Below are positions 34,522-42,117 of a stretch of DNA of 51,818 bases, in pieces; the stretch's first letter is position 1, and every line of letters begins with the position of its first letter. The position numbers and the translations under genes are program-made. The notes beneath the pieces are model-generated. The model was given only the letters and a program-made list of their open reading frames with translations. It had not been told where the DNA came from and searched no databases. The stretch comes from Rodentibacter pneumotropicus DSM 21403 (GTDB lineage Bacteria > Pseudomonadota > Gammaproteobacteria > Enterobacterales > Pasteurellaceae), in contig NZ_KB904042.1 of NCBI RefSeq assembly GCF_000379905.1, positions 32,508-84,325 on the forward strand. The letters are read 5' to 3'.

Positions 34522-34921
34522 ATCATCTCAATATTTATTCTTCGCTCAAGAATATTGCGAAAAACATCAATTAAACGACGAGCAAATCAAAGAGCTCGTC
34601 ATCAAGATGCAATCTTTTTCAGTAAGTGTGAAAGATACTTCTCAACCTGATCCGCAACTTCGGGAGATTTTTGCCCAATGGCGTCAAGCTTGTCAAAGCA
34701 AGCACGCTCAAACACCTGCGCCAAATCGCGATTTGAACCAATTACTTCAAGAATTATCGCAAGTGCTTGCTCCTGATAAGAAAGCTGAATATGAATCCGA
34801 TCAAGCTGTGCTTGAACTGATAAAGGTTTATTTCCAGTCTGATCGCTCACCGTATGAACTCCTTAAATTAAGTAACAGTTTATTCAATTTGGGGCAAGCA
34901 TACATCAAAAACGGGAAATAA
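34514..34921 (+). CDS. Early phage hypothetical protein
   Basis: A 135-residue, largely helical soluble protein with AGGGGAAG before its ATG, overlapping the previous gene. No family recognised. An 82-codon frame on the opposite strand (34602-34850) also looks protein-like but is not in operon orientation. In HP1-type phages small proteins of this kind lie between cox and rep. Confidence 0.65.
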   Translation: MTKSSQYLFFAQEYCEKHQLNDEQIKELVIKMQSFSVSVKDTSQPDPQLREIFAQWRQACQSKHAQTPAPNRDLNQLLQELSQVLAPDKKAEYESDQAVLELIKVYFQSDRSPYELLKLSNSLFNLGQAYIKNGK

Positions 34922-34939
34922 AAAAGCAAGGAGCGGGCA

Positions 34940-35311
34940 ATGTACGTTTCGGAAAACAAAAGTGCGGTTGAACAATGGTATGAAGAAAACGGAATGCCAT
35001 TAGTTCAAGCTAAAAACGGCGATGATGTGATGCACCAAATGGATTTGAGCAAATATCCGGTCGAACGTGCTTTTAATCACTTAACCCACGAACAACGCGG
35101 CATTTTAAAAGCCGTGGCGGATATTGAGCCGAAAGAACATTATAACCGTCCCGATTTAACCGGCGACAAATTAAGCCATTACAACAACGCCGGCATAGAT
35201 AAATTGATAAAAGGGCTGATTATGATGACGGAAATTCGCCTTAAATTTCCACGCGCATTAAACCATCGCGCATTTTACCAATTAGACCCATACACAAGGG
35301 GGCAACCATGA
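34940..35311 (+). CDS. Early phage hypothetical protein
   Basis: A 123-residue soluble protein beginning MYVSENKSAVEQWYEENG, with AAGGAGCGGG upstream of the ATG. It contains an uptake signal within its 5' coding end (AAAAGTGCGGTTG). No domain recognised. It overlaps the next gene by four bases (ATGA), implying coupled translation. Confidence 0.7.
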   Translation: MYVSENKSAVEQWYEENGMPLVQAKNGDDVMHQMDLSKYPVERAFNHLTHEQRGILKAVADIEPKEHYNRPDLTGDKLSHYNNAGIDKLIKGLIMMTEIRLKFPRALNHRAFYQLDPYTRGQP

Positions 35312-35505
35312 GCCAAGCAACCCGCACAGGCTGCCTAAAATCAGCAAGAAGTTGGCGTAAAAAATATGTTTCTTACTTCACAAAATGGGAGCAATTCAAA
35401 CGCCAACAAAACGAAACGGCAGCCAATTTCATCTACGACAAAATGGTATCCGCCCTTGATACCGCCGTGTATCTCACAAAGAAAGCCGAACAATTAGCCC
35501 ACTAA
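35308..35505 (+). CDS. Early phage hypothetical protein
   Basis: A 65-residue basic protein (RSWRKKYVSYFTKWEQFKRQQNE) that is mostly helical, coupled to the previous gene by ATGA. It may bind nucleic acid, given its charge, but no family is recognised. Confidence 0.6.
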   Translation: MSQATRTGCLKSARSWRKKYVSYFTKWEQFKRQQNETAANFIYDKMVSALDTAVYLTKKAEQLAH

Positions 35506-35515
35506 TAAGCAAAAA

Positions 35516-35710
35516 ATGAGTAAAAAAGTTCAAATTTATGCGGCATATAGGGGGGATGTAAATCTAGGTGATGGCACGGCAAAGCAACTGGCAAAAAAAT
35601 TTAATCTTACCCCCGAAACCGTAGCCAATATGAGTACCCCTAGATATTTAAAACGGGATAAATCAGGCTCACGCTTAGTATTTATAAAATTAGATAAAGA
35701 GGAAATTTAA
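35516..35710 (+). CDS. Early phage hypothetical protein, possible helix-turn-helix
   Basis: A 64-residue protein with GDGTAKQLAKKFNLTPETVANMSTPRYLKR, reminiscent of a helix-turn-helix of a small phage regulator. It ends RLVFIKLDKEEI. It sits two bases before the next gene in a tight early operon. The DNA-binding suggestion is only from pattern. Confidence 0.6.
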   Translation: MSKKVQIYAAYRGDVNLGDGTAKQLAKKFNLTPETVANMSTPRYLKRDKSGSRLVFIKLDKEEI

Positions 35711-35712
35711 CT

Positions 35713-35994
35713 ATGCAAGAACACATCATCGAATTATCGAACCGTTACGCACTCAAGCTAAACGAAAACCACGTTTACATCCTATACAAAATCGAACTTA
35801 ACGATAAAGGTAACTATGAACGAGTAGGCGGAAAAGTCTGCAAAACTCTTTTCGCCGTGGTTGATACGCTGATTTATTGCGAATTAATGGATGAAGATGT
35901 CACCGCACTTTCAGCCGTAGCGAAAAAGTTGGAAGAAATCCACGCCGAAGTAAAACGCATTGCGGAAATCCAAGAAACCTACGCACAAGCCTAG
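35713..35994 (+). CDS. Early phage hypothetical protein
   Basis: A 93-residue protein with a beta-rich first half (ALKLNENHVYILYKIEL) and a helical end rich in Glu and Lys. It contains an uptake signal (ACCGCACTTTC) in its coding sequence. GAGGAAAT precedes the start. No family recognised. Confidence 0.65.
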   Translation: MQEHIIELSNRYALKLNENHVYILYKIELNDKGNYERVGGKVCKTLFAVVDTLIYCELMDEDVTALSAVAKKLEEIHAEVKRIAEIQETYAQA

Positions 35995-36045
35995 GCAATT
36001 TTTTTACCAATCTTCATTAATTTAATTCATATAAATAGCATATTT

Positions 36046-36306
36046 ATGAGCAAATTCGATTTAGAACAAGCATTACAAGGCGCACCGGTGCGCCTGAATA
36101 ACGGTTTAAAAGCCTATATTTTTGCTGATGTTAGCAATATTGCGATAAACGAACCTTACCCGTTAATGGGTGGCTATGGTTACACAGTGCAATCATTTTA
36201 TGACGGCAGTACACATCACCGTTTTGAAGATTGCCGATGGACGAAAGACGGCAAATGCGACCGCCTAAACGCCCTCGGTTCTATCGCAGGAATGTGGGAA
36301 GAGTAA
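36046..36306 (+). CDS. Early phage hypothetical protein preceding rep
   Basis: An 86-residue protein, MSKFDLEQALQGAPVRLNNG at the start and GSTHHRFEDCRW near the end, three bases before rep. The pattern resembles small HP1-type proteins of unknown role. No strong ribosome site is visible. Confidence 0.65.
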   Translation: MSKFDLEQALQGAPVRLNNGLKAYIFADVSNIAINEPYPLMGGYGYTVQSFYDGSTHHRFEDCRWTKDGKCDRLNALGSIAGMWEE

Positions 36307-36309
36307 ACC

Positions 36310-38628
36310 ATGCAGCAAACGTGGGAGCAACAACGCGACAACAACATCACCGCCAAACAAGCACACATGGCGGTAGTTGCGCGTGAGCGTCATCAAGCGA
36401 CAGAAAATGCGCAAAAATTTGACCGCACTTTTCTGCCGTTTGATGAAAGCCGTTATACGCCGTTGCAGTTAGAATTGTTCGCCACTAATCCCGTCGATTT
36501 TGAGTTTGTCGAAAAGAAACTTGAAATACTCCCGCGCCAACGGCAGCGAGATTATTTCCGCAAACTCTATATTAAATCCTATCGCTCCGTAAAAGACGAT
36601 GGGTCGATTGCTTTCTCGCTCGGCAATAAACAACGCCACCACGCCAATGATTATTTGCGCAATATGTTAGATGTGCGTTTTAAAAAAGTCTTCGCTCAAT
36701 ACAACGTGGACGTGGATTTTATTCAAGCGTTCATCAATACGCCACAATGGATTTTATCCGTCAAAGATGAAATGCATCAAGCCGTGCAATTTTCCACCGT
36801 GCCAACGCCTGAAGAATTGGCAAAACACTACAACGAATTGCATTACAGTGGTTTTCGCTTTCAAGTGTTTGGCGCACCGAAAAAACAAAAGCAACTGCCT
36901 TTCTATTTAATCACCGAAAGCAAATTGAAGGTGATGGCATACCAAATCGCCCGCGCATTCACTCAATTTCAATTTGATTGCACCCACTTTTTAAAAAATG
37001 GCATTGAACACGACAATGAGGGCGACATTCAAGGTTATTTTTATCAGCTCTATAAGTGGTGCGGTGAAATCGCGCTATCTGCCGGTTTTAAAATTCCCCA
37101 CTGGGAAAAAATCGAAAACAACAAACGCATTAGAAATGAAAACATTGATAGCACCTTAATTCGCCTCACTTGCGAGAAATGGTGGTTTAAACAAATGCGC
37201 GCTACGCAACGCCGAATGGTCGAGCATATCGCCATTGCCTGCGGGGAAGTGCGCGCCAACGCCGCAAGTTACATCTCAAATCAAAGTTTTCAAGAATGGC
37301 AACTTCAACAACGCAAGAATCACGATTACTTGCGTGCCATGATTATCGAAAATATCGACAACCCCGAAGAACAAGTCGAACTCTTTGATATGTTCCTCAA
37401 ATCTTCCGCCAATCCCGCTTTGCGCCGTAACGAAATGATGGTGCGCTTGCGTGGGTTGGAAGAATGGGCGGAAGAAAACAACAATGAAGCGATTTTCCTC
37501 ACCCTTACCGCGCCGTCTTCATTCCACGCAGGAAACGGCAATAAAAAATGGTCGGGCGTGAATCCGCGTGATACGCAAAAATATTTAAACAAAGTATGGC
37601 AACAGTTCCGTGCCTTGCTTGCTAAACGCAACATTAAGTTTTACGGCATGCGCGTGGCGGAGCCGCATAAAGATGGCACGCCGCACTGGCATTCGTTGGC
37701 TTATGTGCCGGCAGAACACAAAGAAGAAGTGATCCGCCTGTTTAAACAAAAGGCTTTGGAGTTAGACGGCAACGAGAAAGGCGCAGCCGAACACCGTTGC
37801 AAAGTGGAAGAATGCGATAAAGCCAAAGGCAGTGCTACCGCTTATATTGCCAAATACATTGCAAAAAATATCGACGGTTTTGCCCTTGCCGGCGAAGTGT
37901 CGGATGAAGACCCGACATTAAACCTACACGACAACGCATTACGCGTTCGTGCGTGGGCGAGCCGTTGGGGCATTCGTCAATTCCAATTCTACGGTGGCGC
38001 ATCAATTTCTGTATGGCGTGAATTGCGCCGATTAATCAGTGGGCAAGCCGATGATGAAATCATCAGCAAAGCGCAAGCGGCAGCAGGTGTGGCAAATGAT
38101 TACGCGGCTTATATGGAAATTCAAGGCGGCGCACTTGCCAAACGTGCCGACCAACCGATCAAACTGGATTATGAAACCAAGCCCGCCAATAAATACGGCG
38201 AAGAGCGCGAATCAATCATTGGGTTGGCAAACCGCTTCAGCCTTAAAAATGTGATCTCACGCCCTAAAAAATGGGTTATTAAAAAACGCCCGAAAGATTT
38301 CAATCCGTCTTTGGTTGAGCGTAGCTCAACCACAAACCATAGCGAGCGTAGCTCGCCTTGGACTTGTGTCAATAACTGTAACCGTTCAAAAATCGAACAA
38401 AAAATAAAACAGTTATTGATCCCGATTTGTGCACCGTTAAATGAACAAAAATTAGACTATTTATTCAAGTATAAACGGCTAGTTATAGATAAATATACAG
38501 CCCTCGAACTGGAAGATAACGATGTGCAGTTAGTCAAACGCAATCAAAACATGATAGCGGCCCTCGCCCCTGTGCCGAGAAATATCCAAAAACTCAAAGC
38601 ATTACATAAAAATCAACGTATTCAATAG
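36310..38628 (+). CDS. rep: Replication initiation endonuclease (P2 gpA-like)
   Basis: A rolling-circle initiator that nicks the phage origin and joins to the 5' end. The 772-residue protein carries the HUH metal motif PHWHSLA (His459, His461) and, about 50 residues on, a paired tyrosine motif AYIAKYIAKNIDG (Tyr512, Tyr516), the arrangement of P2 gpA. FLTLTAPSSFH upstream is motif 1. The N-terminal half is helical. The cis-acting nick site should lie in or near this gene but I cannot point to it. Confidence 0.94.
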   Translation: MQQTWEQQRDNNITAKQAHMAVVARERHQATENAQKFDRTFLPFDESRYTPLQLELFATNPVDFEFVEKKLEILPRQRQRDYFRKLYIKSYRSVKDDGSIAFSLGNKQRHHANDYLRNMLDVRFKKVFAQYNVDVDFIQAFINTPQWILSVKDEMHQAVQFSTVPTPEELAKHYNELHYSGFRFQVFGAPKKQKQLPFYLITESKLKVMAYQIARAFTQFQFDCTHFLKNGIEHDNEGDIQGYFYQLYKWCGEIALSAGFKIPHWEKIENNKRIRNENIDSTLIRLTCEKWWFKQMRATQRRMVEHIAIACGEVRANAASYISNQSFQEWQLQQRKNHDYLRAMIIENIDNPEEQVELFDMFLKSSANPALRRNEMMVRLRGLEEWAEENNNEAIFLTLTAPSSFHAGNGNKKWSGVNPRDTQKYLNKVWQQFRALLAKRNIKFYGMRVAEPHKDGTPHWHSLAYVPAEHKEEVIRLFKQKALELDGNEKGAAEHRCKVEECDKAKGSATAYIAKYIAKNIDGFALAGEVSDEDPTLNLHDNALRVRAWASRWGIRQFQFYGGASISVWRELRRLISGQADDEIISKAQAAAGVANDYAAYMEIQGGALAKRADQPIKLDYETKPANKYGEERESIIGLANRFSLKNVISRPKKWVIKKRPKDFNPSLVERSSTTNHSERSSPWTCVNNCNRSKIEQKIKQLLIPICAPLNEQKLDYLFKYKRLVIDKYTALELEDNDVQLVKRNQNMIAALAPVPRNIQKLKALHKNQRIQ

Positions 38629-38639
38629 GAGAAAACAGC

Positions 38640-38963
38640 ATGAAAAAACGTAAACAAAAACAAATTAACCGTATTTTGACGGCAAAACGTACCGAGGAAC
38701 ACGCACAAAAGTGCGGTCAAATTGAGCTGAAAAATTTACAAGGGCAAGTTTGGGATCTTGCCGTGCAATCCCAACAAACCGTCAGCCTTGTCAAAACGCA
38801 GGGCGAAACCATCAAACTACTTAACCGATTTTTCTCAAAAGAAATAAATCGCCTAGAAAACCGCCTCACAACCGATCGCATAGGGGCAACGTTGCTCGGT
38901 TTAATCGGTGGCATGGTAGGCGGAGTGATCGCTGTGTTTATGTGGATTTTGTGGATTATTTAA
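38640..38963 (+). CDS. Hypothetical phage protein with C-terminal membrane helix
   Basis: A 107-residue protein with a basic start, an uptake signal in codons 20-25, a coiled-coil-like middle and a C-terminal hydrophobic helix (IGATLLGLIGGMVGGVIAVFMWILWII). GGAGAA precedes the ATG. It probably sits in the inner membrane with the helical part in the cytoplasm. Function unknown. Confidence 0.65.
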   Translation: MKKRKQKQINRILTAKRTEEHAQKCGQIELKNLQGQVWDLAVQSQQTVSLVKTQGETIKLLNRFFSKEINRLENRLTTDRIGATLLGLIGGMVGGVIAVFMWILWII

Positions 38964-38973
38964 GGTGGGAAAT

Positions 38974-39504
38974 ATGAATCAACTAATCAAAAATATCGAA
39001 CAATGGGCGGAAGAACGCAATTTAATTGAAGGTTCTACGCCGCAAAAACAATTTATTAAATTAATGGAAGAATTTGGTGAGCTTTGCTCAGGTGTATCTA
39101 AAAATAAAGTGGACATGGTGAAAGATAGTATTGGGGATTGTTTTGTCGTATCCATTATTTTATGTAAACAGCTTGGACTCTCAAACTGTATAGGTTTCTA
39201 TAATTCTGATGTAATTGATGAATACCGTGATGGCAAATACGAAGATACATCAACTACAGAACAACTACTGGAAGCAGTTCATAATTTAGGTGCAATATCA
39301 ATCCCCATAAACCAAGGTTGGAAATTTCAAAAAGAGTGGCTTGAATTATTTTTCATTAATCTAGTTATTATTTCATTATTTAACAATTTGAGCTTTAAGG
39401 ATTGTGTTCAACACGCCTACGACCAAATCAAAGACCGAAAGGGAAAAATGATTGATGGAGTGTTTGTAAAACAATCAGATTTACAGGATAACAAAAATGA
39501 ATAA
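38974..39504 (+). CDS. MazG-like NTP pyrophosphohydrolase family protein
   Basis: The 176-residue protein begins MNQLIKNIEQWAEERNL and has the MazG metal-binding pattern FIKLMEEFGELCSGVSK followed by DSIGDCFVVSIIL. Such all-alpha enzymes hydrolyse nucleotides, sometimes altering host nucleotide or alarmone pools during infection. The C-terminal half repeats the pattern less clearly (LLEAVHNLG). I set the start at 38974 because AAGGTGGG is well spaced. It overlaps the methylase gene by eight bases. Confidence 0.82.
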   Translation: MNQLIKNIEQWAEERNLIEGSTPQKQFIKLMEEFGELCSGVSKNKVDMVKDSIGDCFVVSIILCKQLGLSNCIGFYNSDVIDEYRDGKYEDTSTTEQLLEAVHNLGAISIPINQGWKFQKEWLELFFINLVIISLFNNLSFKDCVQHAYDQIKDRKGKMIDGVFVKQSDLQDNKNE

Positions 39505-40015
39505 ATCTAATACTAAAAAATCAGACAAAGATTTATGGGCTACGCCATGGTGGGTATTTTATTACGCTGAATACTATTTCAATATTAAATTTGATCTAGA
39601 CGCTTGCGCCATGGAACACAACACAAAAGTGAAAAACTTCATCACGCCGGAACAAAACACGCTAACCGCCGATTGGAAAGGTCGCTATGTTTGGATGAAT
39701 CCGCCTTATAGTAACCCTCTCCCCTTTGTATTACGCGCTATTCAGCAAAGTGTGTTGCACAATAAAACAGTGGTGATGTTGCTCAATGTGGATGGTTCAA
39801 CAAAATGGTTTGATATGTGCGTGCGCAATGCAAAAGAAATCGTCTATATCACTAATTCACGCATTCCGTTTATTAACAACGAAACAGGCGAAGAAACCGA
39901 CCAAAACAACAAGCCGCAAATGTTGGTGCTATTTGAACCCAAAGCACCGTATGGCAGTTTGAAATCGTCTTATGTGTCGTTGCATACGATGAAAGAATTA
40001 AATAATAAAACATAA
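39497..40015 (+). CDS. dam: Phage N6-adenine DNA methyltransferase
   Basis: The 172-residue protein matches the phage N-6-adenine-methyltransferase family: DKDLWATPWWVFYYAEYYF and FDLDACAMEHNTKV at the start, the catalytic VWMNPPYSNPLPF (NPPY) near residue 70. It probably methylates phage DNA to evade host nucleases. The target sequence cannot be read from the protein. It ends just before the HicAB promoter. Confidence 0.9.
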   Translation: MNKSNTKKSDKDLWATPWWVFYYAEYYFNIKFDLDACAMEHNTKVKNFITPEQNTLTADWKGRYVWMNPPYSNPLPFVLRAIQQSVLHNKTVVMLLNVDGSTKWFDMCVRNAKEIVYITNSRIPFINNETGEETDQNNKPQMLVLFEPKAPYGSLKSSYVSLHTMKELNNKT

Positions 40016-40035
40016 CTCCTATAACCCCAAAAGTA

Positions 40036-40068
40036 TTGACAAAGAAAAACATAGGGTTATAATAACCC
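40036..40068 (+). promoter_or_regulatory. hicAB promoter with overlapping operator
   Basis: TTGACA (40036-40041) and TATAAT (40058-40063) are consensus sigma-70 boxes 16 bases apart. GGGTTA-TAA-TAACCC (40054-40068) is a perfect inverted repeat covering the -10. The HicB DNA-binding domain is the likely ligand, giving autoregulation. Confidence 0.8.
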
Positions 40069-40093
40069 CACAAATTAACAAAAGGAATAAAAG

Positions 40094-40273
40094 GTGGACA
40101 GTAAAACACTAATAAAGCAAATAGAAAAAGACGGATGGTATTTTGTCGGGGCGCGTGGTAGTCATCATCAATTTAAACATCCAATAAAGAAAGGTCGGGT
40201 CACTATCCCACATCCACGAAAGGATTTAGATATAAAAACGACCAAATCAATATTAAAACAAGCGGGGCTATAA
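40094..40273 (+). CDS. hicA: HicA-like toxin (mRNA interferase)
   Basis: A 59-residue GTG-started frame reads DSKTLIKQIEKDGWYFVGARGSHHQFKHP, then RVTIPHPRKDLDIKTTKSILKQAGL. That is the double-stranded RNA-binding fold of HicA, with the catalytic histidine in GSHHQFKHP. HicA cleaves mRNA and is neutralised by HicB. GGAATAAAAGG precedes the start. The gene is short enough to be missed by length filters. Confidence 0.93.
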   Translation: MDSKTLIKQIEKDGWYFVGARGSHHQFKHPIKKGRVTIPHPRKDLDIKTTKSILKQAGL

Positions 40274-40304
40274 GCCCCCTTTAACGAACAGGAGAGAATG
40301 AAGT

Positions 40305-40712
40305 ATGTTATATCCGATTGGTATTGAAATGGGTGATGAAAACCACGCATACGGCGTGATTGTACCGGATGTGCCGGGCTGTTTTTCTGCCGGTGATACC
40401 TTAGAAGAAGCCTTTATTAATGCAAAAGAGGCTATCGCTTTTCATATTGAGGGAATGCTAGAAGATGGCGAGGAAATCCCACAACCGACATCATTACAAG
40501 AACACGCAAAAAATCCGGAATATGAAGGCTTTACATTTAGCTTTGTGGATGTAGATTTAACCCACTTAATGGGCAAGGCTGAAAAAATCAATGTAACACT
40601 GCCTAGCCTTTTAATTAAACGCATTGATGATTTCGTGGCGACCCATCCGGAATATAAAAATAGAAGTAACTTTTTGGCACAATTAGCCACAAATAAATTA
40701 CTTTCAGCATAA
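40305..40712 (+). CDS. hicB: HicB-like antitoxin
   Basis: The 135-residue protein has the HicB partial RNase-H-like domain (YPIGIEMGDE, GVIVPDVPGCFSAGDTLEEAF, AKEAIAFHIEGMLEDGEEIPQP). A C-terminal ribbon-helix-helix or HTH domain (INVTLPSLLIKRIDDFVATH, RSNFLAQLATNKLL) follows. It binds and inhibits HicA and represses the pair. It lies 31 bases after hicA with a good ribosome site, and a terminator follows at once. Confidence 0.95.
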   Translation: MLYPIGIEMGDENHAYGVIVPDVPGCFSAGDTLEEAFINAKEAIAFHIEGMLEDGEEIPQPTSLQEHAKNPEYEGFTFSFVDVDLTHLMGKAEKINVTLPSLLIKRIDDFVATHPEYKNRSNFLAQLATNKLLSA

Positions 40713-40741
40713 AAAAAGCCGCTATTTCTAGCGGCTTTTTT
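40711..40741. terminator. Bidirectional terminator between hicB and ogr
   Basis: AGCCGCTA-TTTC-TAGCGGCT is an 8-base perfect stem flanked by A7 on the left and T7 on the right, so it works on both strands. The ogr stop codon (TAG) lies within the right arm. Confidence 0.9.
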
Positions 40742-41000
40742 CATCATCTAATATCTTTCGCAAATTGGCTTTTTCTTCTACTGACAGTTTGTTTAAAACA
40801 AGCTCCAGCAATTTATCTTTTGTTAGCTTACTAGCTCGCGTGGTGTGTCCAAACTCCATATTCATCACAAAGCGATGACCACATTGGGGATTCTTACACG
40901 CACAATAATAACGAGTAAAATCACTGTGTATGCGTTCAGATCTTTCAATCACTGATTTTGCATTGCAAACCGAGCAATAAATATCTGTTGTTCTTGCCAT
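40728..41000 (-). CDS. ogr: Ogr/Delta-like late gene activator
   Basis: The 90-residue zinc-binding protein has cysteines 9, 12, 35 and 40 (YCSVCNA, CACKNPQCGHRF), the C-x2-C-x22-C-x4-C pattern of P2 Ogr and P4 Delta. These activators recruit RNA polymerase to phage late promoters. It lies beyond portal on the same strand. The ATG at 41000 has GGGGA upstream; a longer frame to 41015 is less likely. Confidence 0.9.
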   Translation of the reverse strand: MARTTDIYCSVCNAKSVIERSERIHSDFTRYYCACKNPQCGHRFVMNMEFGHTTRASKLTKDKLLELVLNKLSVEEKANLRKILDDEKSR

Positions 41001-41079
41001 TATCCCCAAAACCACAAAAATTCATCAGTGATCCTAATTATATAAAATACTGTTATTTTGTATAGGATTTTATATGGCT

Positions 41080-42117
41080 TTATTTTGCAAAATTTTGATC
41101 ACGAAACTTGATTTTTAATAACGTTTTAATTTCAGGGTCATTATTTATTGATTCTGCAATAATTTCTTGCAACGGCATAACTTCGTCATAGTGATAAACT
41201 TCACGATACTTCAACGGATCGCCTAATCCCCCCGTATTGGTCGGGATAATCCCACTTAAACCGGCAGGGAAACGATGTGCGGTTAAAACATCTTGCGCCG
41301 AAATATTTTTAATGTTGGCAAATTCATCTTTGGTGCCGGTATCCCCAATCGGGATCACTTTTAAGCCGTCAGGATGACCGTCCGCAATGTTTACAAACAT
41401 AGATCGGAAATTCCCTACCCCTTTTGATTCGCTAATTTTTTTCGCGATCTCTTCTTCCATTTCTTCCGTTAAGTCGGGATCCGTCGAATACAAAATAAAG
41501 CCCATGTGCGCCCCATTGCTGAAATAGCGACGACGAAACACCGTGGCATCGGAGTTAAGCAAAGCAGACTGAATCCCGCCCACATAATCGGGCGATCCGT
41601 AAATCTGTTGCAGCGGATCATAGAGCTTAATAAAAATAATATCCTGCGCATGATAACGGTAGATTTCGTTCGCAGCATCATAGAGCGATTTCTTCATTAA
41701 ATACGAATACCCGCCATCTTTGCGCACCCGTAAATACAGGCTGGAAAGCGGAACAAGACGCACCACTTGCCCAAAACCGTTACGCACTTTTAAAAGCCCC
41801 ACATCGCCGAATTGAATCAAGTTCAAGCACAGCGCACGCATTTCCATTTTAGATAGGGCCTTTCCCCCCTCGTATGTTGCGCTCACCATATTGGCACGGC
41901 TATGCAAAATTCCCCCATGCTGCGCGTTTTGGTGTGGCAGTTTAGCCAATGCGTAGCGATTCACCGGGGGTAAATAGCAATTATAATTTTCATCAAAACC
42001 GATTCCCACATAATCCAATGCCGGCGAGGCGGTGATCTCATTCAAAGAAAAAGTGCGGTCATTAATTGGCGCAATCACCATAGGTTTATTTTTCTTTATT
42101 TTTATATTATTTTTCAT
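41080..42117 (-). CDS. Portal protein (P2 gpQ-like)
   Basis: The portal dodecamer is the DNA gate of the capsid. The 345-residue protein carries HGGILHSRANMVSATYEGG, FGDVGLLKVRNGFGQ, YGSPDYVGGIQSALLNSDA and HRFPAGLSGIIP, as in PBSX/P2-type portals. The ATG at 42117 overlaps the terminase stop by 11 bases. A uptake signal lies in its 5' end. Confidence 0.95.
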   Translation of the reverse strand: MKNNIKIKKNKPMVIAPINDRTFSLNEITASPALDYVGIGFDENYNCYLPPVNRYALAKLPHQNAQHGGILHSRANMVSATYEGGKALSKMEMRALCLNLIQFGDVGLLKVRNGFGQVVRLVPLSSLYLRVRKDGGYSYLMKKSLYDAANEIYRYHAQDIIFIKLYDPLQQIYGSPDYVGGIQSALLNSDATVFRRRYFSNGAHMGFILYSTDPDLTEEMEEEIAKKISESKGVGNFRSMFVNIADGHPDGLKVIPIGDTGTKDEFANIKNISAQDVLTAHRFPAGLSGIIPTNTGGLGDPLKYREVYHYDEVMPLQEIIAESINNDPEIKTLLKIKFRDQNFAK

